Shown in pieces: positions 21,296 to 32,607 of a stretch of DNA of 64,000 nucleotides (within the stretch, counting starts at the first letter, position 1; every line of letters begins with the position of its first letter). Source of the DNA: Lumbricus terrestris (taxonomy: Eukaryota; Annelida; Clitellata; Crassiclitellata; Lumbricidae); contig OX457044.1 in assembly GCA_949752735.1 (NCBI GenBank), positions 12,387,294-12,451,293 on the forward strand. The letters run 5' to 3'. The notes beneath the pieces were generated by a model. It did no database searches and had not been told where the DNA came from. It saw only the letters and a list, made by a program, of their open reading frames with translations. The position numbers and the translations under genes are program-made.

Positions 21296-24200
21296 ATGGA
21301 TAAAATGGTGAACTCTATCCATAATGGCATGGATTCAACCATGGACACTTTAAATGTCGAGGTGAAGGGGTTTCTGAGAAAGCGCAAAGTCTATTGCCTG
21401 ACGTGGCTGGGTTTTGTGCTTCTTGCTGTTGCAAATGTTCTGGCAATTGTTGCATTCTCTACACCTGGCTGGGCTTGGACAACAGAAATTGCTGGAATTA
21501 TACAGATAGCCGGAGAATACTATGGTCTCTATGGCATCTGGTATATTTGCTGGATGGACATAGAGACAAACAACTTACGAGTATGTGATACATGGACAGA
21601 TATCAAGCAAGAGAATGTACCTGGTAAGAGGCTCTTAAAATATCATTATTCTGTAGATTTTGATATATGTGCCATACCTAAGATATGCTATTAGGCCTAG
21701 GCCAGGGCTACATGTATTTCACTATCCCACTTCCGCTATACAAGGCATTTGGGACATGCCCCATCCAGGATCTGTGGAACTTTCCAAAAATTCAGCACAG
21801 ACAATCATGATCCTAATTCTCACAATTAGGTAATGCATCTTAGGAGCCATAGGCCTGTATAATACTGATAATTATAGGGCTGTGTGTAAATGTTTTTGTT
21901 TCAGAATGTTACTGTATTTTAATAGCGAACTATTTAAGAATTAATGATTAATTAATATTTAACTTTGCTTATATGTATTCCCCAGTAAAAAAATCATTAA
22001 CTGTATTAAAATTTATTATTGAATAATCATGATGAATGTATCATCAGAGCTGGATTCTGCGTTAACATTAACGAATTTGCATATCAGTGTTTGGTGATGT
22101 TTGAATAAAGTCTGCAATTTTCTTTTTCAGTTTGGTTAGCTGGATTTCAGGCAGCAGCTGTGTTGGCGTTAATATTTGGACTGACTGCTTTCTCCATACA
22201 ATTAGCATGCATATGCATTCCAACAATTTACAGAAAGAAAGTCTTACTCATCAGTTTTGTCATTGTCACATGCTTGGCAGGTAGGTCTAATTCAGTTACA
22301 AATACTTGTAACGTAGACCAACAATAATCGTAGCTAAAATAGTGAAATGGCGTACAAATAAAAATTGTTGTGGAATACTTAAATAGAAATTGCCTACTGG
22401 CTGTATTAGAATATCTCTATCTCAATGCTTCTGTCTGTCTTTATCTCGGTGTGCTTGCCTCTTTTGCTCTGTCTGTGGGGCAAGCCAGAGTCAGATTCTC
22501 GACGCCACACCTTGGACCTTCGTTTGCTTGACCGATCAGAACAGCAAGTGACACACAATTATGGTGACAAAACGATATCTATGAACGTCTGAACCATGTC
22601 GCGGCCATTTCTCGGTTTCAAAGCTCTTTGAGAAATAAACAGGGTGAGCCTAAGAAAGACCCCCTAAGGTTTGAATTTTTTAATCAAATCTTACAGGCTT
22701 AAAGGCAATTCATATCTATGTACAAAAGCCAAAGTTCACCGAAATATTTCAAACATAGCAAAGTTATATAATACTTTTAGTGAGTCCACCCACTGCTTTT
22801 TTACGATCTTTCTCTTCTGGTTCTCTTCCCCTAGGCATGATCGAATGCAAAATGTTGCCACTCTATCCTCCGTTCCACCTTCTCCTTGAGTTTTTGGTAA
22901 CTATCCTCCATCATCCAGTCCAGCATCATCTGTCTCGGTCTTCCTCTTGTTCTTTTCCCCTCCATTTTTCCTTCAATCACTATCCTTAGACAATCCAAAA
23001 ACATAGTGCAACAAAAAGTAGCAAAACACAATTGATTTAAGTTACATCTCAAATAATTGTTATCAAATGGACTACATTGTGCATCAAAACTTCTGTTCAA
23101 TGTGTTCACCACTATCATCCAAACTTCTTATGAGCTTCTTTGTAAAGCTCTGGTCTTCTTGATGGCCTTGCAGATGTGTTCCAGAGGTAAGTCTTCCCAT
23201 ATCAACTCCAATGCGGCCATCAATTCTCTTATCGCTCATGGTTTAGGTTGAAGATTGCGATATTTCTCAAGCATAGCTCTCCACACTTGATAATCTATCG
23301 GGTTCAAATGCGGAGATTTGGAGCCATTGGCAATGAAGCCAAAACAATTGCTATTGACCCGATGTCGTTTCATCAACGGCATATTTCTTGACTCTCAATT
23401 TAACTCTTAATTTCTGCGCTCACACTTTTTCCGAGTAAGCGGTGATAATAACTCCAGGGCCTTGGTCATGAAGTTTCTGAATACACATTTTGTCTGTCAT
23501 TAACACCTTGACATTGACACAAAGATTGGAGTTATCCTGTAGCATGTCTGGTATTCCACTTGTTTGGTTTAAATCCTACCTTACTGACCACTTGCAGATG
23601 GTTGTACTTGGAGAATCCAGGACTGAATGGGTTGATTGTAAGTCAGGTGTCCCCCAGGGCTCGGTGCCTGGCCTCATCCTGCACATTCTCTTTACTGCAG
23701 CTGCTGACATTCCGCTTATATTTACTAAACACAGGACAAATGGCCATCTTTATGCAGATGATGCCCAGGCTTTTGTTCATGGTCCACCATTTGACCAATT
23801 CTCCCTAGTTCATTCCAATATTTGATTGTAAAATGTAAATGTAATCAGATTTTTATATAGCGGCTGTCTTATGGCCTCGACCCTGAGGGTGAGATCACAC
23901 CACCACTCGCCCGTTTGGATGGACGCCACGCCATTTAGGTCCCCGTTTACGGACCATGCTAGCCCGAGATTTTTAAATCTCTGAAATAGCCGGGATTCGA
24001 ACCGCGGCCCTCACGTTTCTGATCTCTACTATTGGATGTCGACTCTGATTAAATGCTAAAAAGACTCAATTGATCTGGCTTGGTGCTAGACAACAACTAA
24101 CTAAAACTGACTTTCAATTGCGGACTGAGAAATTCCCTGACTATACATTTTCTTTGAGTGTCCGTGACCTGGGAGTAACACTTGACTCACGTTTAAGGAG

Positions 24201-25453
24201 CACATATCTAACTTGACCCACTCTTGCTTTTTTCAGCTGAGGCAACTCAGAGCCATCAGACGATCAGTCTCTCCTTCTGTCTTCACAACCATAGTTCATG
24301 CGTTTGTCTGTTCCTGCCTAGACTACTGCAACTCACTGCTCATGGGCCTCCCAAAATAACATCTTGCTCCCCGTCAATCGGTCTTAAATGCTTCGACTAG
24401 GCTATTGCTTGACTCCCTCACTTTGCACATATTTCTACATACATGCTTGAAGTATTACACTGGTTACGTGTCACTTCACGCATTCACTACAAGATCCTCT
24501 GTCTGGTCTCCAAAGCGCAGCTGAGAAATTCCCCTGAATACCTCTCAGTAAAAGCCCGCATCTGCATCTTCATCTCGCTCAATGCGTTCTGCAAATCATC
24601 TTGATCTTTTTGTTCCTAAGACTAGGACTGCTTTTGCTCAACACCGAGCGTTTGCTGTGGTTGGTCCCTCCATTTCGAATGACCTTCCACCTGCACTACG
24701 GACTAAACTAATGACCCGTTTTCCTTATCAGTCTCTTGTTCTTTAAAAACATTTATTTTCCCCGGAGTTTTTATGCTGAGAGCGCCTCTGAATGGTTACT
24801 CTACAAGGGTGCTATATAAATGTATAGATACAATACAATACCTTCGACATTTAATTTTTTTAAAGATATTTCAATAATATTGTTTTAATAAAAAAAATTA
24901 TTAATCTGACAGATTATTTATTTACCAACTTGATCGTCATCTTGTTAAGTGACCTCATAGTGACACGCAGCCACGCTGGTACCCTGTTTCTTTTCTAAAT
25001 AATAGTTATAATGAATATCTGGCAATATCAAGGCTACTTTATAACAATTATTTGAGACTATACTTAATAAAATTGCGCTTTTTGTGTTTTTTAATCGTCA
25101 AAAAACAGTGGGTGGACTCACTGAAAGTGATATAACTTTTACACTGTTTTAATTTTGGCACAATTTTGTCGTTGTACGTAGATATGAATTGCCTTTGAGA
25201 CTGCCAAATTTGATTTTAAAATTCTTACTTCTGGTCAAGATATTGGCAAAAAATGTGGGGGTCTTTTTTGGCCCCCCCCCCTGCAGAGTTCTCCATTGAA
25301 AGCAGCTTTGACGTATACACAACTCCGACTATTTCGACTTCACTTTGTTGGTCTCTCAGAAGGCGAAGGCGACGATGTTTACGATGGGGAAATGGTCACA
25401 CCTGTCCAGATGCCACTTATATGTTGCGTTCCTCTGTTTTTCTCGCATGATAG

Positions 25454-25491
<38 letters not shown>

Positions 25492-27620
25492 CCTGCAATG
25501 CTTGGAAGAGGCAGACGCGCGCACCAGTCAACCAACCATCCAATGCCATGGGTCTTATGTATTGCTCATCGCAATGAATCTTGATGGCATTTGCTTCAAT
25601 GCATTTGTTTAGAACAAAACTTCTGAAGCAATTTCAGTATTGAAAAGTGAACATGCAGACTATCGATGGTGTGCTAAATAGAGACGTGGCAATCAATCAT
25701 TTTCAGTCGAATTGATTCGCAAATCGAATCAGTGAGGGTTGGAACACCACTTTTGTATTCATATAGTTCATTCGCTCATATGTATCAGGAATTTGATATT
25801 AGCCCAGGTTTACCGCCTTTTTAAGAATCCTGGCAGCAGCGGGGTTTGTTTGAAACTTGATAGTGATAGGCCAGTGGCTTCTACCCCCCAAACAATCAAG
25901 TGAGACCCCTCTCCTTCCCCACCCTCTTGTGTCTCTCCTTTGCCTTAGATTGCCATGAGTTGAGTTCATTTCAGATTCCTCCGTCTTTAACTGGGCTTAA
26001 GCTCCCGTCACTCTGAATAGGGCAATAGCCCTCTGCATACAAGGACCTAGCCAAGATACACCAGTGAGTGACCATCCTGCAGGCTAGCCTTGCTGCAGTC
26101 TTTTGATATTAATAGCCCGTTTGTATGCTGTCCAGTTCCTTCCACTCAGTCTTCTCAATTATAGGGGCTCGAGTGTCATGAACAGGCGTGAATCGGAGTT
26201 AGGCGCTGTGACGCCACAGGCCTAGTCGGTCAGATTGTTCTATCAGTCAACTGAATGGTGTGTTGGTCTCTTTCTCACTCGCATTAAGAAACACATTACT
26301 TCCTGTCCCAACTTCAGTCCTTATCAATCAGCTTACCGCGAAGGCTATTCCACTGAACCTTGTCTCTACACTTGATAACATATTCTCGTCTATTGACAAT
26401 GGGAAAGCCTGCCTCTCAGTATGTCTTGACCTCAGTGCAGCCTTTGACACTGTTGACCATCAGCTACTTCTTTCAAGACTTGCAAATAGTTTCGGTGTCT
26501 CTGGGATAGCCTTAGACTGGTTAGCTTCTTACCTGTGTGACTGGAATCAGCAGGTCGGCATTGGGACCGCTCGGTCTGAGCCTACTGTTTGCACTGCTGG
26601 AGTTCCACAGGGATCTGTCCTTGGCCCCTTACTATTTACTGTCTTCACTTCCCCAATCAGTCGCATTGCTAATCACTTTGGAATCCAATTGCAGCAGTAT
26701 GCGGATGATACCCAACTCCATATTGCTTTATCACACACTGATCAGTCTGGCAAACTTAAACTTGAAGAGTGTCTTTCATCTATGTATTCCTGGTTTTGTT
26801 TCAATGGTTTGGCCATAAATCCTGACAAGTCTGAGGCAATTCTGTTTGGGTCACGCCAGCTCACGCCTCCACTTTCTAATATTGACCTTGCCGGCACTGC
26901 TGTTCATCTATCAGATACTGTCAAAACACTTGGTGTAACTCTAGACAACAAGCTCACATTTCGACCTCATATATCAAACATTTGTAAATCTTGTTTCTAT
27001 CACATTCGGGCAATACGTCACATCAGGTCGGCCCTGACTATGGATATGTCTCAAACCCTGGCCTGTTCTCTTGTTTCCTCTCGCCTTGATTATGCTAACG
27101 CCATTTTTGTCGGTCTCTCAATCACTGAGCTCAACAGGCTGCAACACATCCAAAACTCCTTAGCCCGTGTTGTGCTGCGCGTCCCAATACAAACTAGTTC
27201 CTCAGTCCTACTCCATCAGCTGCACTGGCTTCCTGTTCAGTACAGGATAAAATTCAAATTGGCATGTCTGACTTACAAATCTCTCAGCACTAACGCACCT
27301 TCCTACCTTCAGTCACTACTAACTCCTTACATTCCTCCTCGTTGCTTGCGTTCATCGGGCACAAGTCTTTTATCTGAACCTCGATGCAAAACAGTTATGG
27401 GCTTGCGTGCTTTCCATGCTTCTGCACCCAGGGAATGGAATCGGCTTCCGCTCTCTCTTCGAAGTTCGATTTCACTTCCTTCCTTTAAAAAGCGGCTCAA
27501 AACTTACTACTTCTCCTTGGCTTTCAAGCACATGGATCTCTAACTGCATCTTCCTCTGGCGACTGACTATCCGCGCCTCAGATTCACATTTCGGTGTGAC
27601 CTTGCGCGCGTTAAAAATTA

Positions 27621-27652
<32 letters not shown>

Positions 27653-28520
27653 GGTGTGAGGAGGACTCAGTCTGTATTCATGAACCAAGCAAGGAATGGG
27701 GGGGCAAACCCAAATTCGCTGCCTGATCACTGAGAAACGCCTACCTCTAGTCACCCCTCTGGGGTTTTTTGCTGGCCACCAGCTTACCTTCACTAGGGCG
27801 TCTGCTTATCTGTCGTTTTGGCGTCTATTGACCAAGGAATTGTTGCAAAATGGATCAAGTAATTCAATAAAAAATTCGAATTTTTGGTAATCCCAAAAAA
27901 CGGGATTCCATCTTTGTCAATCCTGGGATTACAGGATTGTAAAATGTCCGGGATTCCCGGGATCATTACATTCCCTACACTCTGTTGCATATAGCACTTC
28001 AGGCTATATGCAACATCTTTAGAACATGTCCAGTTCCTTCCACTCAGTCTATGCATGTGTGTATGTATGTATGTAATAATAACAACCATGACTCAGTAGT
28101 ATGCTACACATCTTTTGGAAGCATTTTGGAGTTTATTTTAAATATAACGCCTGTTCATGATTGGAGCAGCACTTGTGCTAAAAAACACTAAACATTTTTA
28201 AATTTTCCTTTCGAAAACAATTACTATGATGCATCCAAACTTTGGCCTATGTCACGCACTTAAATATTTGTGATTTTTTTGTAGGATTAGCAACTGTTGC
28301 GGAATTTACCACATTTTCTGTTGGTTTTCTTAATGATGCCAGAAGTTGCTGCAAACCTGAAATGGTGCGAGAAATAACATATTTCCAGTTGTGGTATAGT
28401 TTTGTCATCTCCTGTATAAGTGCTGGATTTTATTTTCTGACAACCATCGCAGGCATCTTAGAAATAATGGTCGCCAGAAGAGAGAACGAAAAAAGCGAAA
28501 CTCTGATTGCAAATGAATAA
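21296..28520 (+). CDS. Claudin/PMP22-family four-pass membrane protein, 3 coding exons
   Basis: Exons are 21296-21623, 22131-22280 and 28285-28520, with GT-AG introns and matching phases (both introns interrupt a codon after its first base). The product is 237 residues. Hydrophobic segments lie at about 36-56, 111-138, 146-172 and 196-222. The first extracellular loop has W59, the GLYGIW motif at 77-82 and cysteines 85 and 97, which is the W-GLW-C-C signature of claudins. Family members form or modify cell-cell junction barriers in the plasma membrane. The 35-residue cytoplasmic N-terminus is longer than in typical claudins, and the C-terminus (ETLIANE) lacks an obvious PDZ ligand. The start has an in-frame Met at codon 4 as an alternative. 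Intron 2 is 6 kb and filled with nested transposons. Orthology within the family is not claimed. Confidence 0.88.
22815..23000 (-). mobile_element. RTE-like LINE C-terminal fragment inside the mariner
   Basis: The minus strand reads EGKMEGKRTRGRPRQMMLDW followed by KVERRIEWQHFAF. The R-G-R-P-R-x-x-x-(L/W)-D block is the C-terminal end of RTE-type LINE proteins. It interrupts mariner sequence and so is younger. Confidence 0.55.
23525..24845 (+). mobile_element. CR1/L2-like LINE, 5'-truncated, nested in the mariner
   Basis: The frame from 23541 reads SGIPLVWFKSYLTDHLQMVV, SGVPQGSVPG and LYADDAQAFVHGPPFDQF, placing the YADD catalytic site at about 23754. It continues in broken frames through [19 protein letters not shown], LDYCNSLLMGLPK-like and C-terminal blocks. 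It ends with GAGAGCGCCTCTGAATGG, GGGTGCTATATAAATG and an ATACAATAC tail at about 24840. Similar CCTT(C)GACATT words at both borders may be its target duplication. A SINE interrupts it at 23836-24045. Confidence 0.7.
23836..24045 (-). mobile_element. tRNA-derived SINE, A box missing
   Basis: On the minus strand GCGGTTCGAATCCCGGC is a perfect tRNA B box. No A box is found ahead of it. The body ends GCCGCTATATAAAAATCTG with an ACATTTACATT tail, resembling the LINE tails nearby. It splits the LINE coding sequence after HGPPFDQF. Confidence 0.55.
25284..26240. other. Intron 2 of the claudin-like gene, with a (CTG)n microsatellite
   Basis: A run of about 12 CTG/GCT units lies at 25455-25490. Open frames of 80-90 codons overlap it on one strand but carry no recognisable domain. 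Otherwise this is ordinary intronic DNA. Confidence 0.5.
26240..27655 (+). mobile_element. CR1/L2-like LINE with a long reverse-transcriptase ORF, in claudin-like intron 2
   Basis: An open frame runs 26260-27543. RT motifs appear in order: [40 protein letters not shown] (catalytic YADD at about 26698), LAINPDKSEAILFGSRQL, TLGVTLDNKLTF and the C-terminal LHQLHWLPVQYRIKFKL and WNRLPLSLRSS blocks. The first ~35 codons are out of frame: the true N-terminal residues (YQSAYREGYSTE) are read in another frame up to about 26370, so one indel separates them. The ORF1 and endonuclease region are missing. The 3' end is a (TTA)n tract at 27620-27652. It is the best-preserved LINE of its type in the window but is 5'-truncated and frameshifted. 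Confidence 0.85.
27656..28284. other. End of claudin-like intron 2
   Basis: Around 27880-27975 the sequence is rich in GGGATT/AATCCC words and ends TTACATTCCCTA, like the right end of a hAT element (TAGGGAATGTAA in reverse). I did not find the matching left end. Nothing else is recognised. Confidence 0.35.
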
Positions 28521-29084
28521 CGCCAGGTTTCAGCTCTCAAAATTACTCAACATTCCACATTGTTGGCCCAACCAGGACTGTGAAGAAATCTGGGATCTAC
28601 CATTTCAGAAGTTACCATTATGCATGAATAGCTTGAATAGCCTACTATAAAACTGAACTCTCAAACTTTACTGTTTATGTACAATGTTCGCAATTGTATG
28701 ATTATATACATTTGCTGTGTTCTGTTCTAGACAGGGAAATAATAAGTCCCATAGAAAAACTCTCCAATCAGACTGTCAAGCACACACCTAATTCTAATCA
28801 ATCTAATCTAATCAAACGACTTCTGTGGTGGCGTTATCGTAATGCTGAAGACATCAGTTGATTAGAATCACAATCAAAGGAATAGGGGCGGGTGTCATAA
28901 ACACGCGTGACAGACATCGATAGACAAAGTGTAATGTCCAATCATTAGCACTCTCTTTGCTATCCAACAAAACCTCTCCCAATTCTTCCAGGAGTTCCGG
29001 GAGTCATGGAGGCTGGAGCCTGTAGGTCCAGTTATTCAGAACTGCTGACACAAGTTTTGGCTCTGTGATGCCAAGGCAGAACAC

Positions 29085-29950
29085 AAAATTGTGGCTGGTG
29101 CTTTCTATTTGATGCTGCTGGAGAGAGAGGAGGTCGCCAACGAGAGTAGTGCAGGTAAGCAAAAAAATGGGTATGTGCATGAATGTGCAAAAAACGGAAT
29201 GTCAATACATTGGAAGAGAAGAGACACAGATTGGGCTGAAGTGGATGTACAGACACTGGACAAAAGGAGAGTTTCATGTATCTGGGAGGTCTGTCTGGTA
29301 AAGGACGTTGAAAGAAGAATCGGGCTCGCTAGAGGAATATTACAGAATTGCATAAGATCTGGATATCAAAGAAAATAGGTCTAAGCAGGACCACCAAGGT
29401 GAAAATATATGAGACGTTGGTGCTGAGCGTACTGTTATACAACTCAGAGACGTGGACACTGAAGGAGACACAGAAAAGACGATTGAAAGTATTTGAAATG
29501 ACGTGCCTGCGAAGGATAGAGGGGTCACAAGGAGGAAAAGGATAAGGAACACGGGAATACGCAGCAGACTGAAAATCCAGCGAGACATTGTGGACAGGAT
29601 ACAGATCAGAAGAATGCGGTACTTCGGACATGTCACCAGAATGCAGAGCGGAAGATACCAGTGGCGGCGCTAGGGGGGCTAAGCCCCCCCCCCTATAAAA
29701 GGCAACCCCGGATTTTTTACACGCAAAACTGAAATATTTCCACGATTTTTGACCGGATGACTAAAAAAAGGTAAGAAATTTAGGCGGATGAGAATGGAAA
29801 ATTTCCTCCACAAGGATTCAGCTCCCCCCAAACTGAAATCCTGGTGCCGCCACTGGAAGATACCCAAAGGTGGCACTGCAGTGATCTGTGCATGGGAAGA
29901 GAAGAGGCAGGCCCAGGAAACGATGGATGGATAGGGTGGAAGAGGACTGT
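29085..29950 (+). mobile_element. RTE-like LINE C-terminal relic, split by a hAT MITE
   Basis: In broken frames the plus strand reads DVERRIGLARGILQN, SRTTKVKIYETLVLSVLLYN, SETWTLKETQKRRLKVFEM and RRMRYFGHVTRMQSGR, then after the MITE RGRPRKRWMDRVEED. This is the connection/thumb and C-terminal region of RTE-type LINE proteins. Several indels show decay. The MITE at 29659-29855 duplicated 8 bp of LINE sequence (GAAGATAC). Confidence 0.75.
29659..29855. mobile_element. hAT MITE, TIR CAGTGGCGGCGC, with exact 8-bp duplication
   Basis: The left end is CAGTGGCGGCGCTAGGGGGG and the right end GGTGCCGCCACTG. GAAGATAC is present on both sides (29651-29658 and 29856-29863). The interior contains a GACCGGATGACTAAAAAAAG motif. 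The terminal 9-12 bases match those of the 4.8-kb hAT at 56102-60919 and the MITE at 50055-50285. Confidence 0.85.
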
Positions 29951-30433
29951 TTGAGGTAACAGAGCTAACAAAAATTGGGTAGGTAGGTCGAAAAATATTT
30001 TTATTTTGGTAAAATATATTTATACAGTGACTATCCGAAAAATTATACCGAAATACTCTTTTTTGCATATAGGTACACGCTGCAACAAAGTACGTGTTCT
30101 AAGCAAGTATAAACTGCCTATTTCCAGACTGTCTGTACCTAAAATTGCTCTAGAAAACAATTCTATTAATTTCATTTTGTTGACATATTTTCTGGTAAGA
30201 TAAAGTGGGAAGGGAAGGGGAAGACGAGTGCGAACAGAACATCACTGCTAGTGCTAGGGGTCGTTCCAGACTGGCCGAGCCAGTGGCTAGTTACACCTAG
30301 AGGTTGCTAGATTTATTTTCCCTAGTCACCGTTAGAGGTGACTCAAGTGAGAATGATAAGGCTAGAGGTTTCTCAAGACTGGCAACCAGGAAGTAGTTAG
30401 GCAGGCGTGAAACTCTAAGGCAATGTCAATGTA
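29951..30433. other. Intergenic, no gene recognised
   Basis: The part at 30240-30420 contains short repeated words (CTAGAGGTT, CTAGAGGTTTCTC) but no ORF or clear element ends. Confidence 0.4.
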
Positions 30434-30720
30434 AATAAAAAAATTTACGCAAAATTTTCCGAGTCGCTGCAATAAAAGTGAGTCGGTTGGGTTATCGGAA
30501 ACACAACATTTTTTGCCTAAGATCCAACTCTATACGGAAGGCAATGTGACCGTATTATGTCAAAAAAATGTTGGAGAAAAAAAATTTAATAAAAAAAAAA
30601 TTTCATAAATTTTTTTAAAATAAATTTTTTTACAAAATTATTCGAGTTGTGGCAATAAAAGAGGGTCGGTCGGGTTACCGGAAACACATTATTTTTTTTT
30701 GGCCTAACATCTCAATTTAG
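30434..30720. repeat. Diverged two-copy tandem repeat, ~190-bp spacing
   Basis: The segment at about 30445-30535 (GAGTCGCTGCAATAAAAGTG, GTCGGTTGGGTTATCGGAAA) recurs at about 30640-30720 (GAGTTGTGGCAATAAAAG, GTCGGTCGGGTTACCGGAAA) in the same orientation. The DNA between them is nearly pure A/T. No terminal repeats are visible. Confidence 0.6.
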
Positions 30721-30769
30721 AGTAGACCCTATAAGTGAGTTTCTAAGGTGGATGCCTAAGCCTATAGAA

Positions 30770-31644
30770 CAGGGGTTCTCAAACTGTGGTACGCGTACCC
30801 CTAGGGGTACGCCAGGCGTCGGTAAGGGGTACGCGAAAAATTTCAGAAATATACATTTTCTTTGAGTTTATGGACTTTGTGTCCATTTTTCTTTGATTAG
30901 CAATGATTTTTAACGTTGCTAAATGTAACATCATCGTCATTTCTTTCGGTCACAACATATAATTAGACTCACATACAATACAGTGCATGTAGCAGATTAA
31001 TGTTTAGGCCAAGTGCTATATTTTTGAAAAAATAATATGTAAATTATTACCTGAAAGTACTGAAGTGTGTAAGCATCATCATCATAAATTCTCAGCCTAT
31101 ATTGTATATCGTGCTCAAATGGCAGAGAGTTTTCACAGAACAAAACAATAGACAAGTTCCTCTGGTAAATGGTTTCTTGGCCTAAGGATTCTATAGTTTC
31201 TGATCGAACTTTAAATTTTGTGATTCCTTTCAGCACGTCATATTTGGGTACTGCTGGCTTTTAAACTATTCTTGCTATCAAAAACAAACATGGGGTTAAT
31301 TTGCGTTTGAAATTGACAAATATTAGACCAGATATTTTAAATCTGTGCTAGTCTAAACACATCCACGGCACTATAGGTTGGCTCTTTCTTACAGAGGTCA
31401 TAGACCAATTTTCCCTTTTAGATTAAATTTTATTGGTAAGATTATGATTCAAACTAAATTTTGCTCCCTATATATAACTACACCAATAAACGATGCCACC
31501 AATGGTTAAATTTAATGGACTTTAAGTTGTCGCCGCAAGGGGACCTCGCAATGGTATTTTGTTTACGCCCTGACTTTGCTGGGGTACGCCATCATTCGAT
31601 TTTTTTACTTGGGGTACAATAAAAATAAAGTTTGAGAACCCCTG
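30770..31644. mobile_element. hAT element (875 bp) with perfect 8-bp duplication and an exon-like ORF
   Basis: Both ends read CAGGGGTTCTCAAACT inward. CTATAGAA occurs immediately outside both ends (30762-30769 and 31645-31652). Subterminal GGGGTACGC words are repeated at both ends. It is too short for a transposase. On the minus strand about 31260-31051 holds a 60-70 codon open frame with FKVRSETIESLGQETIYQRN and LPFEHDIQYRLRIYDDDAY. The frame ends exactly at a CAG|GTAATA splice donor. The protein is not recognised. This may be a captured host exon or a transposase remnant. Confidence 0.8.
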
Positions 31645-32083
31645 CTATAGAATACTATTCACTATGGATTCAGATGCAGGAAGTCAAAATGAAGAAACAT
31701 TGAAGCGAATAAACAGGCTAATACTTTCAGCTGTTTTGGTTTGGCACGAGAACCCTATTCGTGTTGTTTTCCTATAGTCCGAACATAAAAGGCTATGTGC
31801 AGAGGTGCGAACCAACAATGTTTCTAACACTAACCTAAGGTGCCACTGAAGTTGACTGAACTGAGTGGAGGGAGATAAAATTTTAACTCCCCACATCTAG
31901 AAACAGATTTACGGCCCTGGCTGTGTGGACTACTATGAATTGTATATCAGCAGGACTCAGAATTTCATCTGTTCTCACCTTGCAACTGAAGCAGTTAGTT
32001 TCATAGACTATTTAATAAAACAGCTTCATGTGAAGAAACCATTTACCAGAGGAACTTGTCTATTGTTTTGTTCTGTGAAAACT
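31129..32083. repeat. 49-bp inverted duplication (31129-31177 and 32034-32083)
   Basis: The two copies are reverse complements over about 49 bases with no mismatch noticed. One lies inside the hAT element at 30770-31644 and the other 390 bp outside it. In both the strand that reads ETIYQRNLSIVLFCEN is open, so the shared piece is part of the exon-like ORF of the hAT element. Confidence 0.7.
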
Positions 32084-32097
32084 TATCCCATAACATC

Positions 32098-32143
32098 AGC
32101 TGTCTTATCAAATTATCTCCAGAAGTGAAACCTCCAGACAAAC
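32098..32143 (-). pseudogene. Possible fragment of the kelch exon (tentative)
   Basis: The minus strand reads SGGFTSGDNLIRQ. The kelch gene 800 bp away encodes [13 protein letters not shown]. At the DNA level 29 of 34 bases agree between about 32106-32139 and 32924-32957, in the same orientation. It lies between the 49-bp inverted duplication and a TA microsatellite. It is short, so chance is not excluded. Confidence 0.3.
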
Positions 32144-32169
32144 AACGTAAAGCCACACAAACACACGCG

Positions 32170-32171
<2 letters not shown>

Positions 32172-32213
<42 letters not shown>
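32172..32213. repeat. (TA)n microsatellite
   Basis: About 21 uninterrupted TA units lie downstream of the kelch gene. Confidence 0.95.
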
Positions 32214-32216
<3 letters not shown>

Positions 32217-32607
32217 GATGACAGAACACAACAACTCATAAGATTTAAACAAGCATTATATTTTGCGCTCAATCACATGAAGTCGACAATGAACAATTAG
32301 AAATATTAATAAAATAAAATCACAAACTAGAAATGAAATCTATGTAGAAAGTAGCAGCTGGGTATTAAAGAAGCAAAGCAATCCCACAACCTGCCTCAAT
32401 CTCGGTCAATAAATCAGAACTTTATACATTCTAAAACACCTTTCACAGCATTGCCTTTTCGTCGAAAGAAATGTGATGTAATAATTTCTGAGGAATAACT
32501 TAAAATTGAGCTTTCATATACTATAGAATACGATGGCTTTGAAAAACTGCGAATGATGACGGCAATTAATCACGACGCAAATAACGGTGTCTATGATACA
32601 CGCGTTA

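Larger units (their letters stand above)
22640..25283 (-). mobile_element. mariner-type transposon with decayed transposase, in intron 2 of the claudin-like gene
   Basis: The left end starts CAGGGTGAGCCTAAGAAAG and the right end is its approximate reverse complement (GGCCCCCCCCCCTG preceded by TTGGCAAAAAATG). Both carry CAGAAGTAAGAATTTT or ACAATTCATAT-like subterminal words. The minus strand at about 23330-23130 reads SPHLNPIDYQVWRAMLEKY and then WEDLPLEHICKAIKK with stops, the C-terminus of a mariner transposase around its S-P-D-L-N-P motif. Insertions of an RTE-like LINE (22.8-23.0 kb) and a CR1-like LINE (23.5-24.84 kb) account for its length. The same family is at 55.8/60.9 and 63.3 kb. 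Confidence 0.75.

Noticed and set aside
25296..25584. Leucine- or cysteine-rich frames over the CTG run
   Set aside because: Poly-Leu/Cys/Ala comes from a (CTG)n microsatellite in an intron; no splice borders or homology.
26260..26372. N-terminal 37 residues of the LINE ORF as real LINE protein
   Set aside because: The conserved YQSAYREGYSTE block lies in another frame here, so this part is a frameshift artefact.
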